The position numbers were made by a program, and so were the translations under genes. Positions 54,493 to 64,000 of a stretch of 64,000 nucleotides of DNA are shown here, piece by piece; position 1 is the stretch's first letter, and the number at the start of each line of letters is the position of its first letter. Origin of the DNA: Novosphingobium indicum (GTDB lineage: Bacteria > Pseudomonadota > Alphaproteobacteria > Sphingomonadales > Sphingomonadaceae); contig NZ_BMLK01000011.1 in the NCBI RefSeq assembly GCF_014645195.1, positions 97,417-161,416 of the forward strand, written 5' to 3'. The notes under the pieces were generated by a model. That model saw nothing but the letters and a program-made list of their open reading frames with translations. It searched no databases and was not told where the DNA came from.

Positions 54493-57400
54493 TCAGAAAC
54501 CGATCTTTACACCGGCCCCGACGTTTGCGTCCTTCACGCCGCCACCGGTCGAGTAGCTGCCCCGTACGAAGACGGTGCTGCGCTCTCCGATAGCTGCCCC
54601 CAGGCCGGCCCCCATGGTGAAGAAGCCATCGGGATCGACGCCTTCCAGCCGGAACACGCTGCTGGTATCGCCGAGGTAGGCCACATCGCGGCGGGCGCCG
54701 ACGTCACCCTGGAATGTGTAGGACACGGACAGTTCCGGACGGAGGGTAGCAAGGCCGGTCTCGAAGTCCCCGGCCACCTTTACACCGAGTTCGGGGGAGA
54801 GGACGGTCTTGGACCGGCTCTGCACATCGAGGCCGATGCCGCCTGCACCTTCTTCGGTGAACCCGTCGAAGCTGTAGTGGCGCAGATCGATCCGGGCGAA
54901 GGGGGTGGCGACCGCGTTCATGCCGATCGGGAAGTCATAGCCGCCCTGCAGGATAAAGCGCGTTTCCTTGCTGTCGAAGTCGGCCGTTGCCGTGCGGGAG
55001 AACAGCGGCATCTCGCGCGTTGCCTCCCAGTTGCTCCAGCCGAACACCACTTGCGCCGCGACATGGGCCTGGCCGAAGGCCTGACGGGCGAAGGCACCGA
55101 CCATGTAGGTGTTGGCCTTGGCCTTTTCGGGCGTACCGCGCGCGCTGGTGTCGACACGGCCGTAGCCGAAGCCGACGCCGTATTCCCCGCCGGCGCTGGT
55201 GGTGACACCGAGGCCCACCGACCCACCGTAGAGGTCAGCCCGCAGACCCGATGCGCCCGCACTTTCGTTCGCGCTGTACTTGGCGAAACTTCCGTTCGGG
55301 CTCAGCCAGAGGTTGAAGCTGCCCGAGCCGACGCTGACCGGAGCCTGACGGGTGAAGTCCCCGAAAGGATCGGTCGTGCGGGTTGCCAGCAGCGAGCCGT
55401 AGTAAGCACCGCTGGACAGCTCGCGCAGTCCCTCGGTTACCTGTGCATTGGAAAGTTGCGTATCGAAGGCAGAGATGACGGTGGCGACATCCTGCACGGC
55501 TGCGAATTCCTCGACCGTCGTGAAGGCAGCACCGCCTGCTGCATCGGTGGTCAGCATGTCGACGATGCCGGGGAGGGCCGCGTCCAGACCATCGGCTGCC
55601 GCCGCGCTGTTCGCGTCCGCTGCCACGCTGGCGTACGGCGTGCGCACGACTTCGATGGCAACCTTGGTCATGTCCCCTTCGGCATAGTCGGTCAGACCGA
55701 AGCTCACGAAGCTGGAGCCGAGGCCGTCGGTGACCGTGGCGCCGCTGTAGTCGACGTCGCCGCTGACGCTGAACAGGTCGGTGCTCGTGCCGCCCACGTA
55801 GATGGCGCCGCGGGTGGTGGCGAGGCTCACCGTGCCGTCGAGCGACAGGTCTCCGTCGAGTTCTACGAAGCTCGGCGTGGAGAACGGTACGTTGCTGTTT
55901 TCCGCAGTGGTGAACGGAGCCAGCGCCACGCCGGTGAAGCTGGTGCCGAACAGGCCGCGCGAAACGCCAGGTGCCACTTCGGTCTGGGTGCTGCGGGCCA
56001 GCGTCGGCGCTACACCGACCACCAGAGTGCCGCTTTCGGATTGCGTGAAGTTGCCTTCCTGGCGAATCTCGATCCCGGCGATGACTTCCGTGCCGGGCGC
56101 GACGAGATTGTTCAGGAACAGCGATTGCGGCAGTTCCACACGGCGACCGAGTACCAGGGTTGCATTGTTCTCGACGTCGCCCCGGATGCCGAAGACCGGA
56201 GCCTCGAGATCCATGGAGCCCGTGACCGCAAAGCCACCCAAGCCAACGCCATACTCGCCATAGTTGTAGAGATCGTAGGACGACCCCACGACATCGAGCT
56301 GGACTTCCCCGCCGTTGATGACGAAGGACCCGATATCGAAGGTCCAGGCCGGAAGCGGCGGCGTCCCATCGGCGTTCTCGTCGTAGGCCGTGCCGGTGAT
56401 GATGAAAGTGCCATCACCCGTCTTGGTGATCTGCTCGACGCCGCGCACGGATACGCCGAGACCGAACACGTTGTTGCCCATCGACATCAGTGTCGAGAGG
56501 TTCTCCTGCGAGAGATAGGGATCGATCGACCCGAACGGAGAGAGCACCGAAAGGGCTTCCGTACCGTCATCGCTCAACGCCAGGCCAAAGTAGCCCGATC
56601 CGTTGAGGTTGAGCATGGTGTTGGTGGCAAAGGAGCCGTCCTCGTTCTGTTCGGCGAAGACACCGGTGCCGGTGACCGACCCGTTGTTCAGGTTGATCGT
56701 GGCGTTGATGGTGCTTGTGGGCATGTCCGAAAGACGGTCTTCCGGGTCGTAGTCGTCATAGGCACCGAAGATGCTGACGCCGCCGGCGGCCACGCCGTTC
56801 TGGTCGATCAGGATGTCCTGAACGAACGAATCGCCCTGGCTGAGTAGCGTCTCCTCCCCGGCGGAAAACGCCGTGTCGGTCTGCGTGGTGGTGTAGTTCG
56901 GAAGGTAGATGCCGCTGTAGATCGTACCGCGGATCACGCCGTTGTTGGTCAGTACCGAATTGCCGCCGTAGATTTCGGCATCACCGGTGATCAGGCCGTT
57001 GTTGAGCAACGTCGCGTCACCGCCGACGGGGGTATAGGTACGCGTGATCACTTCCGTGCGCAGGACAGGGTCGAGCGTGCCGGTGATTTCGGTAACCGAG
57101 CTATAGTTCTCGCCGATACCATCAACCAGGACATCGCCGAAGATGGCGCCATTGTTGGTCGCTTCGGCTCCGGAGATGCCGAAGACCTCAACATAGACCG
57201 AGCCATCGTAGAAATCGAGCGCCTCTGTCGGAGCGCCGACGATGCCGTTGTTGAGGAATACGCTGGGTCCATCGACCTCGGTGCTGGTATAGGTCGAGGT
57301 GCTGCTGCCGATGCCGCTGTTGTCAGCGAAGAAGGTTGAGACGGAGTTGTCGTAGAAGCCGCCGACGCCGATGTAACCGCCCGGAGGAACGTTCATCTCC

Positions 57401-60255
57401 TGGTTCCCCGTGAGGACGCGGGTTCCTTCCCCGATCGTCACGAAGGAGCCGGCACGGCCCGAGGCAATTATTTCTCCGGTTTCGACTGCCGGAAGGTTGT
57501 TACCTGCAAGGTCTGCGTTCGAGGCAATGTTGATCGTTGCCGCGCCGCCGACGTCCATCCCGGTCGAGGTCGATTCCGTGGTGTCGTAGCTGCCGCCCGT
57601 GAACGAATTGTTCGAGTAGACCGTGGTGGAGTTGTAGGTGCTGTCGGTCGCACCAGTGTAAGCGTAAACGCCCTGCAGGGCCTGTCCGGTCAGATTGACC
57701 GTGGCATTGCCTGCACCGCTGTCGGCCATGACGGTGCCATGCACCACCCCATCCACTTCAGCCAGGGTATCGCCTCCGACACGCGTCGTGCTCGACGAGC
57801 GCACTTCGGCGCGGTCGACGGTGTCGTCATCCACTCGCGTGGCAGTGCGGTCGAAGGTGCTTTCGCTGTTTGAGGCGAAGGCAGAAAGCGACACGTTGCC
57901 CACGACTTCGCTGTCGCCGTCGATCGACGCCATCGCACCGCCCGATCCGTTCAGCGTGAGGTTTCCGCCCGTTTCGTCTTCGACATCGCCCAGCGTGGCA
58001 CCGATGAGCGTGGCCGATGCCATGCCGGGAACGGCGGTCGTGGTCGATACGGTGGAGTAGGTTTCGCTTTGCTCGACGTCGTTGAGGAAGGATTGCTCAA
58101 GCTCGATTGCGAAGGTCGAGTTGCTTCCGCCGGCGGTAAGGCTGGTATCGCCTTCGATAATGCCGCCATCGACGAGCAGGCTGGCGTCACCGCCCGACGA
58201 ACTGAGCATGACGTTGCCGGTCGCGCCGGAAGCGTCGTTGGTTACCCGTCCGGTGACCGTGGCGCTGCTGTCCGCAGCGATCTGCTCGCTCGAGGATTCG
58301 TAGGAGCGGGTATAGTCGACAGTAGTGTCCGTGCCGTCAAAGACCGAGTGGTAGGTCTCGACGTTGCTGGATTCGCTGTTCGAGGCTCCGGCTGTGCCGC
58401 TGAACGATCCGATGATCACACCGCTGATGTCCGCCGTGCTGCCGGACTGCCCGGACTGGCTGACATTGGCGGCGACACCGTTGGCGTTGATGAACTGCAC
58501 CGCACCGACGCTGCCGGCGTAGGTGCCCGAAGCTACGCCACCGGTCGCAGTTGAAGAGGTCATGGTCGTATTGGTGGTATCGACCGTAACTGGACCTGTC
58601 GCCGCCGGGGGTGTCACGCTTGAGTAGGTGTAGATGTTCTCGTATTCCATGCGCGTGCCGGCCGCTGTCACGGAGACATTGCCGATCAGGTGACCGTCGC
58701 TGGCCACGGTCGCGTCCGTTGCACCGGTTACCGTCGTCGAACCCTCGACAATCGCGCCTGCAGCGTTGGTGAAGGCCGCGGGTCCGCCGAGAGTTTCGTC
58801 GACATACTGCGTGCTCGACGCGTAGTTATCGGTGGTCGTGCCATCGTCGGCCGTGCTCGAGGAAGAGGAACTGGTCTGCTCCTCGAACGTGCGCACTCCG
58901 GGGCGGGCGCTTGCAACGTAGACCGAACCGCCAATACGGCCGGCATTGTCGAGATCTGCGGATTCGTCGCCCTGGACCGCCACGCTACCGCCGACGGATG
59001 TCATTTCATCAATGGAAACGACAGCCGGGCCGCCCGACTTCGTGCGGATCATCGTCGTCCGTGAAGCCGATGTCCCGGTATTGCTGTCGTACGTCTGCTC
59101 ATACGAGTAATCTGTTGCCACGGAACTTGCGGAAACTGATCCGCCCACGCTGCCGGCAACATCGACACTGGCCGCGCCGCCGGCGGTGGATACGCCGACA
59201 TCGCCGTAGACCATGCCGTCAGGACCGACCGTCGCCGAGCTGTCGCCGCCTTTGTAGTCATACGAGTAGACGGTTCGTGAGGCGTAGTAGTCCGGATTGT
59301 CGGAGTCGGTGCTGTAGGACCGCTCGTAGCTGTAGTCGTAAGCGTCGTTGCTGACCGTGACCGATCCGGGCGCTTCCGGGCTTCCCAGGGTGCCCTGGAT
59401 ATCGGCGCTCGTGTCGCCTGTGCCGCCGTTCCAGACCGAAACAGAAGTCGCGCTGCCGCCTTCGCCGATGGAAACTGACGCAGTGCCCTCGTTCGCTGCC
59501 GTTTCATAGAAGTAGGTATTGGTGGTTACGGTCCCGTCAGTCGTGGGGACGTACCCGCCATTGGTTGTCGAGGAATCCGCACCGGAACTTGCCGTGATGG
59601 CCCCTGCAACGCCGGTGTTGTCCACGGCGGCGCTGTCTGCACCATAGGCATAGATCGAGCCAGGTACGAACGCGCCGGTAACCGGATCGGTGCGCCCCAC
59701 GGTCCCGCTGTTTTCGATCGCAACATCGCCGGAATAGCTGTTGGTCGTCACGCCGTCCGTGGTTTCGGTCGAGTAGGCCTGGGCAAGCCCATCGATCCAG
59801 TCGGTCACCGTGCCTTCATTGGTGATCGAGACATTGCCTGCCAGCGCGTAGACATAACCAAAAATGGACGCATTCATGCCATTTGTCAGGTTGAACACGT
59901 TCGTGCCACTGGCGGCGTAGTTTTCATAGTCGATGCCTACCGGTGCATCGGAAGTGCCGATCTGGCCGTCGTTGGTAATGCTGACAGTGCCTTCGAACGC
60001 GGAGCTTGGGAATATGGTCGAACCGGGCTGAATGACCGTGCCATCCGGAGCGATCAGCAATGTGAGGTCGGGCGGCGGTGCCGAGGCGGGGCTGATCGCG
60101 GTGTTGACTTCGTCAGCGGTGTTGTCCGCCCCCGAGCAGGTGACTGTGGAATCCTCCACCGCGCAGGCCGCATGGGCAGTTCCGGAGCCGAGAACCAGAG
60201 CGACCGCAAGACCGGCCATACTGGTCGTGATCTTCATCCTTGCCTTGGTATTCAT
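54493..60255 (-). CDS. Giant autotransporter (type V secretion) with repeat-rich passenger
   Basis: A 1920-residue protein. A signal peptide (ITTSMAGLAVALVLGSGTAH|A) is followed by a Cys pair (ACAVEDSTVTC). Residues about 30-1620 are a beta-helix-like passenger dominated by Gly, Ser, Thr, Val, Asp and Asn. Between about 130 and 1010 it carries some nine modules of roughly 70-90 residues, each made of a Tyr/Ser/Thr-rich loop (for example YSYERSYSTDSDN, FEEQTSSSSSSTADDG) ending in a GG-x-A/S turn. The last 280 residues are the autotransporter beta-barrel (GSFNLWLSPNGSFAKYS, VGLGVTTSAGGEYGVGFGYG, final FVRGSYSTGG and VGAGVKIGF with terminal Phe). GGGGA lies before the ATG. It is probably a surface adhesin. 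Confidence 0.88.
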   Translation of the reverse strand: MNTKARMKITTSMAGLAVALVLGSGTAHAACAVEDSTVTCSGADNTADEVNTAISPASAPPPDLTLLIAPDGTVIQPGSTIFPSSAFEGTVSITNDGQIGTSDAPVGIDYENYAASGTNVFNLTNGMNASIFGYVYALAGNVSITNEGTVTDWIDGLAQAYSTETTDGVTTNSYSGDVAIENSGTVGRTDPVTGAFVPGSIYAYGADSAAVDNTGVAGAITASSGADSSTTNGGYVPTTDGTVTTNTYFYETAANEGTASVSIGEGGSATSVSVWNGGTGDTSADIQGTLGSPEAPGSVTVSNDAYDYSYERSYSTDSDNPDYYASRTVYSYDYKGGDSSATVGPDGMVYGDVGVSTAGGAASVDVAGSVGGSVSASSVATDYSYEQTYDSNTGTSASRTTMIRTKSGGPAVVSIDEMTSVGGSVAVQGDESADLDNAGRIGGSVYVASARPGVRTFEEQTSSSSSSTADDGTTTDNYASSTQYVDETLGGPAAFTNAAGAIVEGSTTVTGATDATVASDGHLIGNVSVTAAGTRMEYENIYTYSSVTPPAATGPVTVDTTNTTMTSSTATGGVASGTYAGSVGAVQFINANGVAANVSQSGQSGSTADISGVIIGSFSGTAGASNSESSNVETYHSVFDGTDTTVDYTRSYESSSEQIAADSSATVTGRVTNDASGATGNVMLSSSGGDASLLVDGGIIEGDTSLTAGGSNSTFAIELEQSFLNDVEQSETYSTVSTTTAVPGMASATLIGATLGDVEDETGGNLTLNGSGGAMASIDGDSEVVGNVSLSAFASNSESTFDRTATRVDDDTVDRAEVRSSSTTRVGGDTLAEVDGVVHGTVMADSGAGNATVNLTGQALQGVYAYTGATDSTYNSTTVYSNNSFTGGSYDTTESTSTGMDVGGAATINIASNADLAGNNLPAVETGEIIASGRAGSFVTIGEGTRVLTGNQEMNVPPGGYIGVGGFYDNSVSTFFADNSGIGSSTSTYTSTEVDGPSVFLNNGIVGAPTEALDFYDGSVYVEVFGISGAEATNNGAIFGDVLVDGIGENYSSVTEITGTLDPVLRTEVITRTYTPVGGDATLLNNGLITGDAEIYGGNSVLTNNGVIRGTIYSGIYLPNYTTTQTDTAFSAGEETLLSQGDSFVQDILIDQNGVAAGGVSIFGAYDDYDPEDRLSDMPTSTINATINLNNGSVTGTGVFAEQNEDGSFATNTMLNLNGSGYFGLALSDDGTEALSVLSPFGSIDPYLSQENLSTLMSMGNNVFGLGVSVRGVEQITKTGDGTFIITGTAYDENADGTPPLPAWTFDIGSFVINGGEVQLDVVGSSYDLYNYGEYGVGLGGFAVTGSMDLEAPVFGIRGDVENNATLVLGRRVELPQSLFLNNLVAPGTEVIAGIEIRQEGNFTQSESGTLVVGVAPTLARSTQTEVAPGVSRGLFGTSFTGVALAPFTTAENSNVPFSTPSFVELDGDLSLDGTVSLATTRGAIYVGGTSTDLFSVSGDVDYSGATVTDGLGSSFVSFGLTDYAEGDMTKVAIEVVRTPYASVAADANSAAAADGLDAALPGIVDMLTTDAAGGAAFTTVEEFAAVQDVATVISAFDTQLSNAQVTEGLRELSSGAYYGSLLATRTTDPFGDFTRQAPVSVGSGSFNLWLSPNGSFAKYSANESAGASGLRADLYGGSVGLGVTTSAGGEYGVGFGYGRVDTSARGTPEKAKANTYMVGAFARQAFGQAHVAAQVVFGWSNWEATREMPLFSRTATADFDSKETRFILQGGYDFPIGMNAVATPFARIDLRHYSFDGFTEEGAGGIGLDVQSRSKTVLSPELGVKVAGDFETGLATLRPELSVSYTFQGDVGARRDVAYLGDTSSVFRLEGVDPDGFFTMGAGLGAAIGERSTVFVRGSYSTGGGVKDANVGAGVKIGF

Positions 60256-60993
60256 TTCATTCCCCTATTTTCAGCCCTGTTCCGGGCGAGCGACGTCGCG
60301 CCGGAAAAGCCAGTTTCCAGCCGAGCGAATTGCGGTCCCGTCTTGATTGAAGTGCGGAAACTGGGGCGCGGAGTGCGTCCGTATTCCGGTCTGTTGTTGC
60401 AGGCCTTTGCTTGCGCGGCCTGAGTTCTTTATTGTGTATCTGTCTATCGAATGCTCACCGACCACTCCGCTGTTGCTCTCACCGCCATGAAATAACCGGG
60501 CGATAAGCTAACAAGGTGAAGTACTATGTGAGCGAATGGCAATGCGATCTATTACAGTAATATGCGATTACATGACTCGAACGTAGCTGCCTCGCGCAGC
60601 GGCTATGCATGCGCAAAGTTCAAAAGGCTCCACTTCGGAAAACCTCCCTATGTCTATGACTCATATAATGAGACTAGATTGGATTTGCTTCTTTAAGACG
60701 CAGAAAACAGGCGCTTCAATCCCCCATTTTAGTAATGTCCATATTTGTAAAAACGATTTTATTTACTCAAACAGATATGGACATTTGAAGTATGTTCTGA
60801 TTGGTTAGGCGCAGTTCGGAGGCAAAGGGGATCACACCAAATGCACTTTTTTTGCCGAGACGAGGCAGAGTCCGGGGCGGCGGCAGTTGGTAGTAAACTA
60901 ACCGGGACCGGTAGCCCCTCCTGCGCATATTCGCAGAGCCTCGCCCGAACGCCTCATTCCGGTAGTGCGGCGCCCAGCGCGCCCTTGCAGCGC
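60256..60993. other. Long intergenic stretch between autotransporter and sigma gene, partly AT-rich
   Basis: About 740 bases between divergent genes. The part at roughly 60630-60800 is AT-rich compared with its surroundings. The plus-strand frame at 60605-60808 has no ribosome site or family. The region must hold the promoters of the autotransporter and of the sigma/kinase pair, but I cannot point to convincing boxes. Confidence 0.6.
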
Positions 60994-61545
60994 ATGGCTG
61001 AGCGGGAAGACCCGTTCGGGGCACTTGCATCGCAATGGCAGCGGGGGGATCGGGAGGCAGGCGGAGTTCTGTTTTCGGAGCTGGATCGTGAACTGCGGGT
61101 CGTCGCCGCCGCGCACTTGCGCCGGGAGCGGAACAGTTCGCTCTCGACCGGCGATCTCATCAACGAAGCGATTCTGCGGCTTTCCCAGCTCAAGGTGATG
61201 ACCATCAATGGCCGTTCGCATGTGCTGGCGCTGGCATCGCGGCTCATGCGTAGGGTGCTGATCGACAAGGCGCGCCGCAATGCGGCCTCCAAGCGCTGCG
61301 GCGAATGCGTGACCCTGCGCACGGAGGCCGCGCAGTGGGAACTGCCCGTCGACATCATGGCGCTTGAACTCGCTCTAAACGAGCTCTCACAGATCGATGA
61401 GGAGCGCGCGCGTATTGTCGAGATGCGTTTCTATGGCGGCATGTCGACGGAGGACATTGCCGAAGTTCTCGATATTTCCGAGGCCACGGTGAAGCGCCGC
61501 TGGGCTGCCACCCGCAGCTGGCTTCATGCGCGACTCGGCGGGTAG
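60994..61545 (+). CDS. ECF sigma factor (Sig-70_X6 type)
   Basis: A 183-residue ECF sigma factor. Region 2 is around LVVAAHLRRERNSSLSTGDL-like residues (AHLRRERN, LINEAILRLSQL) and region 4 ends it: DEERARIVEMRFYGGMSTED, then IAEVLDISEATVKRRWAATR and SWLHARLG. This is the TIGR02999/Sig-70_X6 style that is usually paired with a Ser/Thr kinase. The kinase gene starts 8 bases downstream. The start is uncertain; ATG 60994 gives the usual family length, and the frame is open to 60841. Confidence 0.85.
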   Translation: MAEREDPFGALASQWQRGDREAGGVLFSELDRELRVVAAAHLRRERNSSLSTGDLINEAILRLSQLKVMTINGRSHVLALASRLMRRVLIDKARRNAASKRCGECVTLRTEAAQWELPVDIMALELALNELSQIDEERARIVEMRFYGGMSTEDIAEVLDISEATVKRRWAATRSWLHARLGG

Positions 61546-61553
61546 AATCGACG

Positions 61554-63905
61554 ATGGTCAGCATGGTGTGCGATGCACAGCGTGAACGCGCCGCCATGGA
61601 ATTGCTGGAAGATGCGCTTCAGCTACCTTCCGGTGAGCGGTTTGCGTACATTCAACGTCAGGAGAATATCGACGCTGCCGTGCGTCACCGGGCGATAGAA
61701 CTCCTCGTGTCCGAAGCGTCGGCTTCCGTCATGCTACGCACCGGCGGTGCCGCAGACGTCGAAGAGGCCCAGTCCGTTCCGGAGACGATCGGCGGGTATC
61801 GCATTCTCGATCTGCTTGGGCGTGGCGGCATGGGTGCCGTCTATCTGGCCGAACGAAACGCCGACGACTTCGAGCATCGCGTCGCGGTCAAGGTCATCAA
61901 GCCCGGAGCCTTGTCGGACACTCTGACAGATCGCTTTCGCCGCGAACGGCAGATTCTGGCGCAGCTCAATCACCCCCATATTGCGCGGCTTTACGACGGT
62001 GGAGAGACCGAGCAGGGACAGCCCTATATCGTCATGGAATATGTCGACGGGCAGACGCTGTTCGCCTGGCTCGATCAGGCACCTCGCCCGATAGACCAGC
62101 GTATCGCGCTGTTCCGGCAAGTGGCATCCGCCGTTGCGTTCGCGCACCAGAACCTCGTCGTTCACCGCGACCTTACGCCGACCAACATTCTCGTCACGGC
62201 CGACGATCAGGCCAAGCTGATCGACTTCGGTATCGCCCGTCCGCACGAGCCGGAGCAGCAAGGCAGCAAGGGCGGCGGTGTCTTTAGCGGTCTCAGCCTC
62301 ACGCCGGGATTCGCAGCGCCAGAGCGCTCCATCGGGGCGGCTTCGAATACGCTCGCCGACGTCTATTCGCTGGGCAAGGTTCTCGGGGTGATCATCGGCA
62401 AGGCGGACGTGCCTGAACTTTCCGCCATTGCGCGCAAGGCTGCCGCAGAAGAGCCGGAACACCGTTATGCAAGCGCGGGCGACCTGATCGAGGACATCGA
62501 TCGCTACTACGCCAAGCTTCCGGTCCCGGCCTACTCGGACAAGCGCGCCTACAAGATCCGCAAGTTTATGGATCGGGAGAGGAAGTCCGTGATTGCCGCC
62601 GCGGCGCTGGTACTGACCCTGGTGGTAGGTCTGGCCGGGACCGGATGGTCCTACGTCCGGGCCGAGCGAGAGCGCGTGGCCGCTGAACAGCGCTTTTTCG
62701 AGCTGCGAAACCTCGCGCACCACATGCTTTTCGACATTTACGACAAGGTGTCCGCCGTCCCGGGAACGGTAAAGGCACGCGAAGATCTTGCCAGAACGGC
62801 GCTGTCCTACCTCGATGCGCTGGCCAAGGACGAAAGCGCGCCGGCCGATGTTCGGCTGGAGGTCGCAGAGGGCTATCAGCGGCTGGCGAAAGTCGTGGGC
62901 AGCACCAACGATGCGAGCCTGGGCAAGCTCGATGAAGGGCAACGGCTGCAGTCGCGCGCGCTGGCCATATTGCGCGGGCTGCACACCGAGTTTCCGGACC
63001 GGCGCGATGTCTCCGAGGCACTGGCTTTCGTTCTGGTCAGAGCCGGCAGTGAAAAGCTCTGGGCGGAGGGGGACATGGAAACGGCTCTGGGTATGGCTCG
63101 TAAGGTGCAAACGCTGGTAGTCGTCGACGATACGACGGACACGGAAAGCGCGAATGCACTGCTGGACGGCTATCGGGTGGAATCCGAAGCCTTGAACTGG
63201 ATGGGCAAATCGGGCGAGGCGTTGCAGGCCTCGGATGCGGGTCTCGCAATCGCGCGGACGTTTTCCGCCGGGTTGCGGCAAGATGCGAGCGTGCGCGGGT
63301 CGCTGGCGACGCTGCTCAGCATCAAGGCATCGCTGCTGGCGGAGCGGGGCAAGCCCGATGCATCCATATCCGCTTTCAAGGAAAGCCTGGCGCAGCAGCG
63401 ATTGGCCAGCAATGGAAAGCCGGCCAGCATCCGCAACATGATCATCACGTTGTTCTACCTTGCGAAGGTGGAAGCCCAGGAAGGCCGGTCGCAGGCGATT
63501 GGTCATGCAGATGAAGCGCTTAACATGATTGCGCAGAACATGGCCCGCGACGCGAACGATACCCGCATGAAGGAACTCTTTTCCGGCGTGGCGCTGGTCA
63601 AGGCAGAGCTACTGGCGGAATCCGGGCGCCACCATGAGGCTGTCGCCTTGACCGAGCGTGCGATTTCCTACGCTCGCGACGTAGCTGCAGCGGCAGGAAC
63701 AGTGGCGGGCGCGCGCATGCCCCTTGCGGTAAGGCTGGCCGAAGCTGCGAACATCTATGACCAACTCGACGAGAAAGGCCGACGGTGCGAAGCGGCAGGC
63801 GAGGGGCTGGGGATCATGCACGCCTATGCAAAGGACCACGATATTCCCGCCCCGGATCGCGAGGCGTACCTGACGCCGCTCGAACGGATGGCAGCGACTT
63901 GCTGA
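61554..63905 (+). CDS. Membrane Ser/Thr protein kinase with TPR-like extracytoplasmic domain
   Basis: A 783-residue PknB-type kinase. The glycine loop is LLGRGGMGAVYLAE, Lys113 is in VAVKVIK, the catalytic loop HRDLTPTNILV contains D206 and N211, and DFGIA has D224. The catalytic loop has Thr208 where HRDLKPxN kinases have Lys, a notable change. A membrane helix (about 345-365, AAAALVLTLVVGLAGTG) is followed by some 400 residues of TPR-like helices (NLAHHMLFDIYDKVSAVPGT, LASRKxxL-type repeats). Paired with the ECF sigma factor 8 bases upstream, it should transduce a signal that activates it. The gene ends at 63905, close to the window end. Confidence 0.9.
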   Translation: MVSMVCDAQRERAAMELLEDALQLPSGERFAYIQRQENIDAAVRHRAIELLVSEASASVMLRTGGAADVEEAQSVPETIGGYRILDLLGRGGMGAVYLAERNADDFEHRVAVKVIKPGALSDTLTDRFRRERQILAQLNHPHIARLYDGGETEQGQPYIVMEYVDGQTLFAWLDQAPRPIDQRIALFRQVASAVAFAHQNLVVHRDLTPTNILVTADDQAKLIDFGIARPHEPEQQGSKGGGVFSGLSLTPGFAAPERSIGAASNTLADVYSLGKVLGVIIGKADVPELSAIARKAAAEEPEHRYASAGDLIEDIDRYYAKLPVPAYSDKRAYKIRKFMDRERKSVIAAAALVLTLVVGLAGTGWSYVRAERERVAAEQRFFELRNLAHHMLFDIYDKVSAVPGTVKAREDLARTALSYLDALAKDESAPADVRLEVAEGYQRLAKVVGSTNDASLGKLDEGQRLQSRALAILRGLHTEFPDRRDVSEALAFVLVRAGSEKLWAEGDMETALGMARKVQTLVVVDDTTDTESANALLDGYRVESEALNWMGKSGEALQASDAGLAIARTFSAGLRQDASVRGSLATLLSIKASLLAERGKPDASISAFKESLAQQRLASNGKPASIRNMIITLFYLAKVEAQEGRSQAIGHADEALNMIAQNMARDANDTRMKELFSGVALVKAELLAESGRHHEAVALTERAISYARDVAAAAGTVAGARMPLAVRLAEAANIYDQLDEKGRRCEAAGEGLGIMHAYAKDHDIPAPDREAYLTPLERMAATC

Positions 63906-64000
63906 GGTTGCCTGATTCCGAAAGTTTTGGGCGCAGCTGGAGACCCGCAAAAACCGGTAGCGTTTTGGCGGGTATGATGATTCATTGGAGGGGCGCGATC

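Noticed and set aside
54442..56847. An 801-codon plus-strand frame over the autotransporter barrel
   Set aside because: Antisense shadow of the autotransporter; composition (Gly/Ala/Arg/His) and lack of motifs are typical of shadows.
60605..60808. A 67-codon frame in the AT-rich gap before the sigma gene
   Set aside because: No ribosome site, no family, and odd composition (many His, Asn, Ile) that fits non-coding AT-rich DNA.

Overview
The window reads as chromosomal DNA of an alphaproteobacterium of the Sphingomonadales, most like Novosphingobium. The reasons are GC-rich coding DNA, ECF sigma/anti-sigma pairs of sphingomonad type, a canonical EcfG-type promoter (GGAAC-N16-CGTT at 27693-27717), many small sphingomonad stress-type proteins, and the mix of TonB-receptor, Rieske, GST and SDR genes. 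This is inferred from content; no rRNA or tRNA gene was seen.

Layout. (1) 1-5.5 kb: the end of an anti-sigma factor, then a decayed stretch (nucleotidyltransferase remnant, 3' end of groEL, 3' end of a dabB-like gene) beside an intact dabA. (2) 5.5-9 kb: an ECF sigma/anti-sigma pair divergent from a secreted subtilisin-like protease and a secreted Ser/Ala/Gly-rich protein. (3) 9-14.3 kb: hydrolase/TetR pair, a small inverted-repeat element, IS481 remnant, MarR/aldehyde dehydrogenase pair, and a truncated globin abutting a truncated DUF3604 lipoprotein gene. (4) 14.6-36.4 kb: carbohydrate-storage island. A GT4 transferase/GH130 operon and a run of small genes are followed by two divergent alpha-glucan operons: DUF2934-glgX-treZ-treY on the minus strand and glgE-treS/maltokinase-glgB on the plus strand. 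All junctions inside the two operons overlap by 4 bp or are a few bases apart. (5) 36.4-45.3 kb: metabolic cluster with a methionine S-methyltransferase-like gene (mmtN candidate), class II aldolase, 2-hydroxyacid dehydrogenase, TetR, aminotransferase, GST, SDR, a broken amidohydrolase and a LysR regulator. (6) 45.4-49.6 kb: a three-gene ABC/HlyD/TolC-like export operon whose ABC ATPase domain has lost its catalytic motifs. (7) 49.8-54.4 kb: TetR and Rieske oxygenase, a ROK regulator beside the scar of a TonB-receptor/GH3 locus, and a LuxR regulator. (8) 54.5-64 kb: a 1920-residue autotransporter, an ECF sigma factor and a membrane Ser/Thr kinase.

How it fits together. TreS turns trehalose into maltose, the fused maltokinase makes maltose 1-phosphate, GlgE polymerises it and GlgB branches it. 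GlgX, TreY and TreZ take the polymer back to trehalose. The window therefore encodes a full trehalose/alpha-glucan cycle without glgC or glgA, and its synthetic arm sits under an EcfG-type general stress promoter. An mmtN-like gene next to it raises the possibility of a second compatible solute route (DMSP).

The most unusual observations are the degenerate-ATPase exporter, the pseudo-GH13 domain fused to GlgE (nucleophile Asp replaced by Cys), the mmtN candidate, the orphan dabA, and several clean junctions between truncated genes with no insertion sequence at the join.
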